Positions 35,434 through 44,304 are shown, counted from the stretch's first letter. The stretch is DNA of 64,000 bases from JBAYIE01 sp041665785 (GCA_041665785.1 JBAYIE010000015.1:1-64000); one strand, 5' to 3'. The notes: generated by a model not told the origin, from the sequence alone. Made by a program: numbers and translations.

Positions 35434-37647
35434 TCAGAATTTCCAGATGAGTGTTACAAACAGATTGCGAGTTGCTGCAGGAAAATACAATCCGGTTGAA
35501 CTTTTTTGTCCAATCCCGTTCACATCATAGTTCATAATATTTCCCATCGTATTTCCACTGGTTACATATTCTGCATCCGTAATATTGTTTATCTGCAATA
35601 CAATCGATGGAGCACCAACTTTAATCCATTTTTTCAATTCCAGTCCCAATCTAGCATTTACAAAATAAAACTCCTTTATGCTCAGTTGTTGATCCTGTGT
35701 ATTGTCGAGGTATTGTTGTGAAACATAATGGCTCATCAGTTCCAGATAAAATAAATCGGAAGGAATCAAACGGATTCCCTGATTGATAATCATCGCAGGG
35801 GTTAAGGCTGAGGTAGTATTGGTAAAACCAACTCCGACATAGGTAGTATATGCACCTGCCGAATCATAGTATTGCGTCAGGTTACTGATATTGCTTTTCA
35901 TAAAGGAGGAGCTATTCATCAACCACAGATAAGCAACCGGTTTCCAGAGCAAATCAATTTCAATGCCCTGGCGATAACTGGCGGATACGTTTGTTGTAAT
36001 CGGAATGCCAACGATGTTTAATTGTCCGGTGTTTACAAGTTGATCCGTGAAAGCCATGTGGAATCCATTGACCTGCAGATTCCATTTCGAATCGTGATAA
36101 TTAAATCCAAATTCGATATCGCTTACTTTTTCGGGCTTTATATCATTCTGTTTGATATCCTGATGCGGATATTCATCGAGGAAATAATCAAAACGTGTTG
36201 GTTCGCGGGTGGTCATACCAAACATTCCATAGCAACTGAGGTTACTATTCAGATGATACCTCAATCCTGCTTTGGGATTGATGAAAAGCCAGCTCATATT
36301 TTCAACGGAGAATGTATCGCGGTGAAAAGGAAGGTCTTCTCCTGTATAACTAAATTGTGCGTTGCGCACCTGGAGATCGATCATAGCTGAAAGTTTATCC
36401 GACACTGCATAATTCAATTTTAAAAAAGCACTAACTTCACGCTTATAACCCGTATTGAAATAGGCCCGATGGTCGGGCAAAATTCCGGAAGGTAAAATTC
36501 GCGCCCAGTTTACTTCCATAAAATGCTCACTTGAAAATGTATTCGCATGAAATCCTGCGTTAAAATCAATCTTCCCTTTGTTGTAATAATAGTTGGCAAA
36601 GCCTCCTGAAAATTGTTGATTGAGACGATAACTACCAATAGCATCAGTAGTATAGAAAGTATCCTGCCCGGTGATGGCATCCGGCATGTTCATGTAACCA
36701 TAGGTATTGTATGAACCGTCGAGGAAATACTGAAACCGTGGAGCATTGCCCTGCACATAATACAAAGATGCAGAAATGCCTGAATAAGCATTTAAGTTGT
36801 ACGAGTACTGTAGTTGGTAAAAGTTCTGGGTAAAAGCATCCCGCTCATTGTGGTTAAAATAATTGGTTGTTCTTGATGTATCCAGTGTTGCCTGGTCAAC
36901 ACCCATATAAGCAAGCGTAGATGCTGCATTGCCAATCATCACATTCATTTTCAAGATAGACTGCTTACCAAAATATCCCCCACTCATAAATGCTGATTGG
37001 ATATGTGAACCTGAGTTTTGGCGATACCCATCGGTCGACAAATCACTCATGCGTGCATAAAACGCAAATTTGTTATCGATGAGACCCGACTGATATTCAG
37101 TGGTGAAACGTTTTGAATTGAACGATCCATACCCGGCATGAACGGTAACTTCCGGTTTATCACTCAACAACTTGGTTTGAATATTAACCGAACCACCGAA
37201 GGATGCAGTACCATTGGTAGAAGTTCCAACACCGCGTTGGATTTGAATACTGCCGGCACTGCTTGCCAGATCGGCAAAATTATTAAAGAAACTTCCCTGC
37301 GATTCGGCATCGTTTACCGGAATACCATTCACGGTCATATTGATGCGCGTTTGGTCAATTCCGCGAATGCGAAAAAATGAATAACCAATACCTGTTCCGT
37401 TATCGCTGTACATATTGACGGATGGAGTAAAATTAAAAACGGAAGGTAGATCAGCACCGTAATACTGCTCTTCAATTTGTTGCTGATTCAGTGTTAGCTG
37501 CGTAACAGGCATGACGCTTCTGGCGCGTATCCCACTTACAATAACTTCCTGAATTTTCTGCCGTGCGGGCAATGTATCGTTGCCGGTTTGCGCGTTTACT
37601 AAGAATGAACTACAAAGGAACATTCCGGTGATCATGTGCTTACACAT
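35434..37647 (-). CDS. TonB-dependent outer-membrane receptor, probably for thiamine
   Basis: 737 residues. A signal peptide (about 1-19, VNAQT) leads into a plug domain (IQEVIVSGIRARSVMPV, YSFFRIRGIDQTRINMTVNG, IQRGVGTSTNGTASFGGSV) and a 22-strand-type barrel ending in an aromatic residue (TLIWKF). Such receptors import scarce ligands across the outer membrane using TonB energy. The 5' leader contains a TPP riboswitch followed by an intrinsic terminator, so expression should fall when thiamine pyrophosphate is abundant, and a PnuC-type transporter is divergent next door. Thiamine or a derivative is therefore the likely ligand (inference from regulation). There is no SusD partner and no carboxypeptidase-like extension. 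Confidence 0.93.
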   Translation of the reverse strand: MCKHMITGMFLCSSFLVNAQTGNDTLPARQKIQEVIVSGIRARSVMPVTQLTLNQQQIEEQYYGADLPSVFNFTPSVNMYSDNGTGIGYSFFRIRGIDQTRINMTVNGIPVNDAESQGSFFNNFADLASSAGSIQIQRGVGTSTNGTASFGGSVNIQTKLLSDKPEVTVHAGYGSFNSKRFTTEYQSGLIDNKFAFYARMSDLSTDGYRQNSGSHIQSAFMSGGYFGKQSILKMNVMIGNAASTLAYMGVDQATLDTSRTTNYFNHNERDAFTQNFYQLQYSYNLNAYSGISASLYYVQGNAPRFQYFLDGSYNTYGYMNMPDAITGQDTFYTTDAIGSYRLNQQFSGGFANYYYNKGKIDFNAGFHANTFSSEHFMEVNWARILPSGILPDHRAYFNTGYKREVSAFLKLNYAVSDKLSAMIDLQVRNAQFSYTGEDLPFHRDTFSVENMSWLFINPKAGLRYHLNSNLSCYGMFGMTTREPTRFDYFLDEYPHQDIKQNDIKPEKVSDIEFGFNYHDSKWNLQVNGFHMAFTDQLVNTGQLNIVGIPITTNVSASYRQGIEIDLLWKPVAYLWLMNSSSFMKSNISNLTQYYDSAGAYTTYVGVGFTNTTSALTPAMIINQGIRLIPSDLFYLELMSHYVSQQYLDNTQDQQLSIKEFYFVNARLGLELKKWIKVGAPSIVLQINNITDAEYVTSGNTMGNIMNYDVNGIGQKSSTGLYFPAATRNLFVTLIWKF

Positions 37648-37666
37648 AATTTATTTATTTGAGTAT

Positions 37667-37697
37667 AAACAAAAACAACAACCGGGGCAGGTTGTTG
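37667..37697 (-). terminator. intrinsic terminator in the TPP riboswitch leader
   Basis: On the minus strand CAACAACC (37690-37697) pairs with GGTTGTTG (37676-37683) around a six-base loop, and the stem is followed at once by TTTTTGTTT. It lies between the TPP aptamer and the receptor start at 37647, which is the layout of a transcription-terminating riboswitch. Confidence 0.75.
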
Positions 37698-37720
37698 CTG
37701 AACTTGTTTAACTACTTGGA

Positions 37721-37738
37721 AATACCTTTTCAGGTATT
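37721..37738 (-). promoter_or_regulatory. hairpin between TPP aptamer and terminator
   Basis: On the minus strand AATACCT, loop GAAA and AGGTATT form a perfect 7-bp stem with a GNRA-type tetraloop. It may be part of the expression platform, or a spacer stem. Its sequence does not overlap the terminator arms. Confidence 0.5.
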
Positions 37739-37755
37739 GATGGCAAAGCCCGGTG

Positions 37756-37842
37756 GCTTCGTCTTATCCCTTCGCAGGCATTATCCCGATCAGGTTCCAA
37801 GGGTTTAATCTCAGCTCCGTTTTACCGGTGCACCCCTAAAGA
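37756..37842 (-). ncRNA. TPP riboswitch (THI element)
   Basis: The minus strand reads GGGGTGC, then GCTGAGA, then ACCCTTGGAACCTGATC, GGATAATGCC and GCGAAGGGA in the order and spacing of the THI box. These are the universally conserved bases of the P2/P3 and P4/P5 arms that hold the pyrimidine and pyrophosphate of thiamine pyrophosphate. It is oriented into the TonB-dependent receptor gene. The start of the aptamer is within about 10 bases of the predicted transcription start. Confidence 0.95.
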
Positions 37843-37847
37843 CAGGG

Positions 37848-37879
37848 CAAATGTAACCATAGTTTTATTTATGTTGCAA
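37848..37879 (-). promoter_or_regulatory. promoter of the TPP-controlled receptor
   Basis: On the minus strand TTG (37877-37879), a 21-base spacer and TACATTTG (37848-37855) match the Bacteroidota consensus. The predicted start, near 37841, is exactly at the 5' edge of the TPP aptamer. Confidence 0.65.
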
Positions 37880-37895
37880 TAATTTTTAATTTGAA

Positions 37896-38474
37896 ATGAC
37901 TATCTCCTTATTGCTTGAAATCTGCGCATCCTTATCCAGCATTGTCTATAGTTTGCTATTGATGCGCGAAAAAATTGCAGGCTGGTATTTTGGAATTTTG
38001 GCCAGTGTTCTCAGTATAATTTTGTTTTATCATACGCGTTTGTATGCACAAAGTCTGATCAGCATTTATTATGCCGGAGTAGGTGTATATGGTTTGATAT
38101 ATTGGATCCGGGCAAAACAACGACATGAACATATTCACCGGTGGAATGCGATGAGTCATATTAAGTTTATTGCCTTATTTACACTCATCAGTTGTATAAC
38201 CTATTTTCTGATGAAAACGTATACCGATGCAAGTAGCCCGATGCTGGATGCATTTCTTACGGCATTCGGATTGCTGGCATCCATTAAAGAAGCGCGAAAA
38301 ATATTGAGCAGCTGGGTGTATTGGTTTATCATCAATCTTGGTTCAGCCTGGTTATACTATTCGCAGGATCTGACTGTTTACGCTATTTTGATGGTGGTGT
38401 ATGCCGGAATTTGTATTCCCGGGTATCTGAGCTGGTTAAAAATTTATAAGACACATCCAGTAGTAACGGCTTAG
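37896..38474 (+). CDS. pnuC: PnuC-family vitamin transporter, probably thiamine (PnuT-like)
   Basis: 192 residues with about six or seven membrane helices and very short loops, as in PnuC. Family-like stretches are the amphipathic GWYFGILASVLSIILFY, AQSLISIYYAGVGVYGLIYW and the C-terminal WLYYSQDLTVYAILMVVYAG. PnuC proteins carry nicotinamide riboside; close relatives (PnuT, PnuX) carry thiamine or riboflavin by facilitated diffusion coupled to phosphorylation. The divergent TPP-riboswitch receptor favours thiamine. The gene is not itself downstream of the riboswitch, which points the other way, and I see no good promoter. Its TAG overlaps the stop of menF on the other strand (TTAG at 38471-38474). 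Confidence 0.85.
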   Translation: MTISLLLEICASLSSIVYSLLLMREKIAGWYFGILASVLSIILFYHTRLYAQSLISIYYAGVGVYGLIYWIRAKQRHEHIHRWNAMSHIKFIALFTLISCITYFLMKTYTDASSPMLDAFLTAFGLLASIKEARKILSSWVYWFIINLGSAWLYYSQDLTVYAILMVVYAGICIPGYLSWLKIYKTHPVVTA

Positions 38475-39544
38475 AGCAGATTTCTCAAGGCATTGAGTTT
38501 TCGTTCGGTCTCTTTCCATTCCTCATTAGCTACCGAGTCGGGAGTAATACCTGCACCCGCATATAAAATCACTGCATCATTTACCCATTGCAAACAACGT
38601 ATGTTTACAAACAACCGGGCATTCCCGTTTCCATCTGTCATGCCAATAAAGCCCGAGTAAAACCGGCGCTCCAGATTTTCGTGTTCCGCAATAAACGACA
38701 TGGCTTTATCCCGCGGTTCACCACAAACAGCCGGTGTAGGATTCAACTTGTTCAATAACCGGTTCCATTTTTCTTCCTGCTCCTCCTGTGGAAATGTTCC
38801 TTCGAACCATGAACTTAAATGTTGCAGTTCACCTGTAGTGATTGATTCAACTTCAGATTCGTTAAATGTTATGTCCTGCTGTTGCAACTTTTTCCGGATA
38901 TAAGATGCGGTAATGGATTGCTCTTGCTTTTCCTTAATGGTCCATGCCCGGTTTTCACTCTGAAGTCTGGTTCCTGCCAAAGCAACCGTTGACAACTTAT
39001 GCTCATCCAGAGCCAAAAGTTTCTCAGGCGACGCCCCTGCCCATGTGCCTATACCTGGAATGGAAAAATAATAAACACAAGCTTCAGGGTAATGTTCGCA
39101 AAGTCGAAGAAAATACGCTGCGCGGTTAAATGAATCGGGTACAGCAACTTTCTCAGATCGTGCAGCTACCACTTTATTGAGCTTTTCCTGCTTCAGGGTT
39201 TGGATGGCTTCATTCACATAAGCTGTATAGTGCTCAAGCGAAGCATACCTGTTTTCACCAGACATTTCGGAATCCAGATCATCCAACTCCTTATACCATT
39301 GATCCTGATAAATCACAGTGTCATTTTTATAGATCAAATTGGCATCAAACAGGTAGGCAAGATTTCCCGCGGCATAAGGAGAACAAACAAAGGATGGCTT
39401 GCCGGTCTTCAGTTTCATCGGCTTTAATCCGGGTCTTGGAGAGGCATAAAAAAAATACGTATCCTTTTCTCCCGGAAAACGTATTGCAGCAAAATAGCTT
39501 TTTGTTCCTGAATTAAATCTTTGGTTGAGCTCGTTTAAATCCAT
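38471..39544 (-). CDS. menF: isochorismate synthase
   Basis: 357 residues of the chorismate-utilising fold. It isomerises chorismate to isochorismate for menaquinone (or siderophore) synthesis. Recognisable are LNKVVAARSEKV, WAGASPEKLLALDEHKLSTV with ALAGTR, TGELQHLSSW, NPTPAVCGEPRDKAM, RRFYSGFIG and YAGAGITPDSVANEEWKETE, all core motifs of the MenF/EntC group. The length lacks extra domains. The start overlaps the end of the hot-dog thioesterase gene by 32 bases, so the pair is translationally coupled. Menaquinone is the usual quinone of Bacteroidota; no siderophore genes are near, so menaquinone is the likelier pathway. Confidence 0.93.
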   Translation of the reverse strand: MDLNELNQRFNSGTKSYFAAIRFPGEKDTYFFYASPRPGLKPMKLKTGKPSFVCSPYAAGNLAYLFDANLIYKNDTVIYQDQWYKELDDLDSEMSGENRYASLEHYTAYVNEAIQTLKQEKLNKVVAARSEKVAVPDSFNRAAYFLRLCEHYPEACVYYFSIPGIGTWAGASPEKLLALDEHKLSTVALAGTRLQSENRAWTIKEKQEQSITASYIRKKLQQQDITFNESEVESITTGELQHLSSWFEGTFPQEEQEEKWNRLLNKLNPTPAVCGEPRDKAMSFIAEHENLERRFYSGFIGMTDGNGNARLFVNIRCLQWVNDAVILYAGAGITPDSVANEEWKETERKLNALRNLL

Positions 39545-39983
39545 CTTTGCTTACTTCTATTACCGCCATTGTTAAACGACAAATACAACATAATCTTTCC
39601 TGTTCATCCGTGATCCGAATTTCCCAAACCTGTGTTGTTCTTCCCAAATGAATAGGTTTTGCAGTGCCATAAACAAAACCTCCTCCCTCATGTGCTGATC
39701 GTATATGATTGGCATTGATATCCAGACCAACCGCAGAAAATTTATCCCTGTCAATTACAAGATTCCCTGCCATACTCCCTACTGTTTCAGCAAGTACACA
39801 ATAAGCTCCGCCATTTACAATGCGCAGTGGTTGTACTGTCCGGCGATCAATCGGCATGCGGGCCCGCAGGTATTCGGAAGTAAGTTCTGTAAACTCCAAT
39901 CCAATCCAATCCGCCATTGTATTTTCATTACGCTTGTTGATTGCTTCAATGGTATAAACAGAAGGGTCAAATGTATGCTTCAT
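39513..39983 (-). CDS. hot-dog thioesterase, probable DHNA-CoA thioesterase (MenI-like)
   Basis: 156 residues with the hot-dog fold of the YdiI/EntH/PaaI group. Conserved positions are seen at the same spacing as in YdiI: Gln51 (TVQP) and Glu66 (VLAET). The catalytic His expected at the HGG motif is Asn57 here (VNGGAYC), so Gln51-Asn57-Glu66 replace Gln-His-Glu. Adjacent menF, overlapping by 32 bases, suggests hydrolysis of 1,4-dihydroxy-2-naphthoyl-CoA in menaquinone synthesis. The Asn may reflect a Bacteroidota variant or altered chemistry. The start ATG at 39983 is five bases after the stop of the upstream amidohydrolase gene. Confidence 0.82.
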   Translation of the reverse strand: MKHTFDPSVYTIEAINKRNENTMADWIGLEFTELTSEYLRARMPIDRRTVQPLRIVNGGAYCVLAETVGSMAGNLVIDRDKFSAVGLDINANHIRSAHEGGGFVYGTAKPIHLGRTTQVWEIRITDEQERLCCICRLTMAVIEVSKDGFKRAQPKI

Positions 39984-39988
39984 GCTAT

Positions 39989-41230
39989 CTAATTTAATCC
40001 GTACTTTCTTTTATATCTCTCGTAAAGCTCTTGCTGCTGTGCGGTTAATGGAACTTCAATACCATCCAGATAAACAGCGCGCAGTCGGTTGCCTCCCATA
40101 TCCAGAATATCTCCTTCACTGATCAGCATGGTAGCAGCCATTCCCCGACTCAAGATTCCGGTTAAATGATCGACACCGCATATTTTTGCTGCATTGCCTG
40201 TGATGCACATCAATGCTTCCTCTTTGGTTAAGCCATAGGCTGCTGCAGTACCTGCATTAAACATCAGATTTCTTGATTCCCAGCTTCCGGTATGACCAAT
40301 GGCAACAGGAATACCGGCCTTCATCAGTAATGCGGGCAATCTGTAAGGCATATCAATATCTTCATGGTTGTATCGCGGCAGGCGATGCAAATGATTCAGT
40401 ATCACGGAGACCTTTCTTTCCTTTAAAAAATCAATGAGCAAATAGGCTTCATCCGCCCCCACCAGCACCACTTTCAATTCTTCAAATTGTTTGAAATAAT
40501 TCAGGCTTTGCAAAATTGCAGTTGCCGATACAGCATGCACATACAGCCGTTTGGTTCCATCAAACAATCCTTTAAGGGATGCATAGCGTAAATTTATTTG
40601 TTCGGGTGAAGGAAGTTTATTGTACTTCTCAGCCTGCAAAAACAAATCTGCAATCATACGTGTTGCGTTAGCCATTCTTTCGTCCTGCTTAGCCATTTCT
40701 TCCCACGGATTGGCTTCAGGCCAAAATACATGAATACCATCGTCTTGTTTAATCACTGCGTCTTCCCAATTCCAGGCACTTGTACGCATCAACGATGAAC
40801 TCCCTGAAACAAAACCGCCTTGCGGAACGGATTGTACATAAGTGATTCCGTTGAATAAAGCGGTTGGTAATTGTTTTGAATCGGTGTTGAAAGCAACCAA
40901 CGATCTTGCATTGGGATTGAGCATTCCTGTTTCTATATAATCCCGCGTTGCCCGAACTGCATCAATTTCATTCAATCCGATAAAACTATTCAGACAAATA
41001 ATTCCCGGGTAAATATGCTTCCCTGCAACATCAATTACCTGCGCCGAATTTGCCTCGATTTGCTTCCCAACTTCTACAATCTTTCCATTTTGAATCAAAA
41101 TATCACCGCTTTCTATTCGTGTACCATCGCCCAAATGCAAGGTAGCTCCTCGGAAAAGTAAAGGTGTGACCTGAGCTAAAACAGATGTTAAACTCAGAAT
41201 TATCCCTATAAGCAAACTGCTGCATTTCAT
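39989..41230 (-). CDS. secreted amidohydrolase-fold protein lacking metal ligands
   Basis: About 414 residues from ATG at 41230 (ATG at 41239 and 41251 are also in frame). A signal peptide (LLIGIILSLTSVLAQ) precedes the split N-terminal sandwich (TLHLGDGTRIESGDILI). The position of the usual PGxIDxHxH motif reads YPGIICLNSFIG, without either His, and the usual metal-binding Asp region reads AIGHTGSW. The HLHRLPRYNHED segment keeps several His residues, but the normal binuclear site cannot form. It is therefore probably a non-catalytic partner, perhaps of the larger protein encoded immediately upstream, with which it overlaps or nearly abuts. The family is clear; the activity is not. Confidence 0.82.
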   Translation of the reverse strand: MKCSSLLIGIILSLTSVLAQVTPLLFRGATLHLGDGTRIESGDILIQNGKIVEVGKQIEANSAQVIDVAGKHIYPGIICLNSFIGLNEIDAVRATRDYIETGMLNPNARSLVAFNTDSKQLPTALFNGITYVQSVPQGGFVSGSSSLMRTSAWNWEDAVIKQDDGIHVFWPEANPWEEMAKQDERMANATRMIADLFLQAEKYNKLPSPEQINLRYASLKGLFDGTKRLYVHAVSATAILQSLNYFKQFEELKVVLVGADEAYLLIDFLKERKVSVILNHLHRLPRYNHEDIDMPYRLPALLMKAGIPVAIGHTGSWESRNLMFNAGTAAAYGLTKEEALMCITGNAAKICGVDHLTGILSRGMAATMLISEGDILDMGGNRLRAVYLDGIEVPLTAQQQELYERYKRKYGLN

Positions 41231-41231
41231 C

Positions 41232-44198
41232 TTATTCATTGCCAAAATCATTTATGGTTTCACAAGTATATTCTTCTGTTATCCGGGATTTCTTCTTTTC
41301 GGTTTTCTCCCCTTTCTCCTGTAAAGCAATCAGTTTTTGAATAATACGTTGTCTTTCCTGATCAATGGTCTGGCGCATCTGTTCATCCAGCTGATAGTCA
41401 AACATACAACGACCGTCTACAAAAGTATAAGCTACTTTAGCATAAACACTGAGTGGATTTGCCGTCCACAACACCAAATCAGCATCTTTACCGGGTTTAA
41501 TGCTCCCCATGCGTTTATCCAGATGCAACAGTTTAGCAGGGTTGAGCGTCACCATTTTCCATGCTTCCATTTCACTCATTCCTCCGTATTTCATTGTTTT
41601 TGCAGCTTCCTGATTCAGCCTGCGACCCATTTCCGCATCATCGGAATTGATAGCTGTAACAATATTCATTTTTGTTAACAGAGCGGCATTGTAGGGAATG
41701 GCTTCCATTACTTCCATTTTATACGCCCACCAATCAGCAAATGTACTGGCACCGGCACCATGCTTTTTCATTTTGTCGGCAACCTTATACCCTTCCAGTA
41801 TATGGGTAAAGGTATTAATCGTGAATCCGAACGAATCAGCCAGATGCATTAACATATTGATTTCGGATTGCACATACGAATGACAGGTAATGAATCGCCT
41901 TTTGTTTAAAATTTCTACAAGCGCTTCCAGTTCCAGATTTCTATGTTTGCCTTTCTGTCTTTCATATTCCAGGGCCCGTACAAAAGCATCCCAATCGGTT
42001 TGTTCCACTCCCATACGGGTTTGAGGATAACGGATGGTAGCACGGTCGCCCCAATTGCTTTGCTTAACATTTTCACCCAAAGCAAATTTGATAAATCCAT
42101 CGGCTCCATCTATTTTCATTGCATCGGGTAACATACCCCAGCGTAATTTGATCATGGCACTCTGACCTCCTATAGGATTTGCAGATCCATGCAACAATTG
42201 TGAAGCCACTACCCCACCCGATAATTGCCGGTATATATTGATGTCCTCGCTGTTTATGACATCCCCCATTCTTACTTCGCTCGTTACAGATTGTGTTCCT
42301 TCGTTTACTCCGCGGGTCAAGGCGATATGTGAATGCTCATCTATGATCCCGCTGGTTAAGAACTTCCCGGTTCCGTCAATTTCGCGGGCTGCGTTGGGCT
42401 TTAAATCTTTTCCAATCTGTTTGATTTTACCTTGTTCAATCCAAACATCTGTATTGTATAAGATGCTATCTGTTTCGTTGGTCCAAACAGTTGCATTTCG
42501 TATCACAACCGACTCCTGAACCGGAATCGTTGCCCTTCCATAATCGGTAAACGGATAAACGATTTCACCGGTTGATTCCAAAATGGTGGTATCCGGTTTC
42601 ATCGGTTCTGTGGCCAGCGTTTTGATTCGTTGTGCTGTGAAATATGTCGTAATGCCAAGGGTATCAGTAATACTTCCTGCCAATTTGAAAACGGAAGGAG
42701 GTATGGTATCTTCAGATTCCAACCATAACACCATTGAGATGAATTTTTTCTTTATGCGTAAAGTACTCTTATAAAGTGCACCGTCTTCTGTCAAGGTACC
42801 TTTGATAGTATCTTTCCCCAACAAACTTAAAGTTGTTTTTTTTCGGTTTCCTGAAATGGAAAATCCGGAATAATTTAACGGCCACAGAAAACGATATTCT
42901 CCATTCAACGCAAGACCAGACTTTTCCTGCAAGATTCTACGCTTGCCGCCGCTCCAGCATTCCAGTATCTGCGAACTAGGTTCAAACAAATCACCTGAAA
43001 CCACGATAAAATTTGCCAGCTTTCCTGCATTCAACGAACCCAATTGATGTTCTTGTTGTAGCCATTTAGCAGGGTTGTATGTTAATGCTTTTAATGCTTC
43101 CTGTGGAGGCAATCCCTGCTTCTCAGCCTTACGCAGATTGCTCAAAAATTCCTGTGCATTTTCACAACCTGAGGCAGTGAATGAAAATTCTATTCCAGTT
43201 TGATACATCCGCAACGGATTGGAAGGTGCAAGTTCCCAATGTTTAAGATCACTGGTTGAAATCATATGGGCTTCAAAGCTGTTATCAATCTGATAGGGTT
43301 TTGGAAAATTTATGGGTAATATGATCCGACTTCCGGTTATGGCTTTAATATCGCCGGACCGTTGATATTCATTCCCGCAACCCTTAATGATATAAGCCGT
43401 GTTGAATTCCCTTGCTATATTATTCACCCTGAAAATATCAAGTTTGTCGTTAACGGCAAAGATGGAAGGCAATGTCTGCAACTGATTAAATGCTTCCAAC
43501 GAAATATTTTTCTCGGTTGCTTGCGTTTTATACCATTGAGCGTCGTAATATGTTTGACGCAACAAGGCTATAATTCCGGTAAGCGAAGAAGGATACTGTT
43601 GCGTTGAAGTACCCTTGCTGAACGAATAACCAGCAGCTGCTCTTTCGTTCAATATCAGATCTTGTTCTTTAGCTTTCGCTGTTAGCACCAACGTCGAAGT
43701 TCCCCTGCATATACCGTCCTGAACTCCACTTAGTACAGCACCAAAACCGCATTCCGATAAAACTTTTGCTTTTTCTTCATCATACCTGAATAATGCTACG
43801 GCATTCACCTCCGACCGAATAGCCTCGTTCCATGAATAAGCGCCCTGCTTGGAAGACAAAAATCCATGCTCGCCCGTTTCTCCTTTGTCCTGTTTAAATT
43901 GTATTCCGTATGAAGAGTACAAATCCACAAAGGCCGGATAGATCATTTTGCCTGTACAATCCAATACAATTGCATCAAGAGGAATTTTTACTCCCTTTCC
44001 AACTGACTCAATTTTTTGTTTTCGGATTACCAGCGTAGCATCTTCCAGTTTAGTTTTATAGTCTATATAAATCGTTGCATGTGTAAAAGCATAACATTGA
44101 ATTTCCGGATTTGCCGGTCCATTAACCGGAACGGAAGGCTGTGCTGAAACAACAAAGAAATTTCCAATGGTAACTAATAATGTGAACAGGTATTTCAT
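41232..44198 (-). CDS. secreted double amidohydrolase, one degenerate and one intact domain
   Basis: 988 residues with a signal peptide (about 1-19). The first amidohydrolase domain (about 20-420) lacks metal ligands: where PGxIDxHxH should be it reads IYPAFVDLYSSYG (86-98). The second (about 560-940) is intact in outline: DEHSH (His622, His624), TCHSYV (His773), FTHILEG (His799) and INSDDAE (Asp853 or 854), together with LLHGSANPIGGQ, a mark of this secreted subfamily. It ends in a charged tail (EKGEKTEKKK). The likely site is the periplasm, hydrolysing an amide or peptide-like bond; the substrate is unknown. First gene of an operon with a third, degenerate domain, the thioesterase and menF. 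Confidence 0.88.
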   Translation of the reverse strand: MKYLFTLLVTIGNFFVVSAQPSVPVNGPANPEIQCYAFTHATIYIDYKTKLEDATLVIRKQKIESVGKGVKIPLDAIVLDCTGKMIYPAFVDLYSSYGIQFKQDKGETGEHGFLSSKQGAYSWNEAIRSEVNAVALFRYDEEKAKVLSECGFGAVLSGVQDGICRGTSTLVLTAKAKEQDLILNERAAAGYSFSKGTSTQQYPSSLTGIIALLRQTYYDAQWYKTQATEKNISLEAFNQLQTLPSIFAVNDKLDIFRVNNIAREFNTAYIIKGCGNEYQRSGDIKAITGSRIILPINFPKPYQIDNSFEAHMISTSDLKHWELAPSNPLRMYQTGIEFSFTASGCENAQEFLSNLRKAEKQGLPPQEALKALTYNPAKWLQQEHQLGSLNAGKLANFIVVSGDLFEPSSQILECWSGGKRRILQEKSGLALNGEYRFLWPLNYSGFSISGNRKKTTLSLLGKDTIKGTLTEDGALYKSTLRIKKKFISMVLWLESEDTIPPSVFKLAGSITDTLGITTYFTAQRIKTLATEPMKPDTTILESTGEIVYPFTDYGRATIPVQESVVIRNATVWTNETDSILYNTDVWIEQGKIKQIGKDLKPNAAREIDGTGKFLTSGIIDEHSHIALTRGVNEGTQSVTSEVRMGDVINSEDINIYRQLSGGVVASQLLHGSANPIGGQSAMIKLRWGMLPDAMKIDGADGFIKFALGENVKQSNWGDRATIRYPQTRMGVEQTDWDAFVRALEYERQKGKHRNLELEALVEILNKRRFITCHSYVQSEINMLMHLADSFGFTINTFTHILEGYKVADKMKKHGAGASTFADWWAYKMEVMEAIPYNAALLTKMNIVTAINSDDAEMGRRLNQEAAKTMKYGGMSEMEAWKMVTLNPAKLLHLDKRMGSIKPGKDADLVLWTANPLSVYAKVAYTFVDGRCMFDYQLDEQMRQTIDQERQRIIQKLIALQEKGEKTEKKKSRITEEYTCETINDFGNE

Positions 44199-44281
44199 CC
44201 GTAATAATTATATGGGCCAAGATAACCGTTTGAAAGGATTCTGAAAATGGTCCGCAATAATTTACACCCCCTATAAACGAC

Positions 44282-44304
44282 TCACGCGGCTCAAGGCCGC
44301 GTGA
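44282..44304 (-). terminator. strong hairpin downstream of the type B T9SS gene
   Basis: TCACGCGGC (44282-44290) and GCCGCGTGA (44296-44304) form a perfect 9-bp GC-rich stem with a five-base loop, 49 bases after the stop of the upstream gene. No U-tract follows, so it may terminate weakly, protect the mRNA 3' end, or serve another role. Confidence 0.45.
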
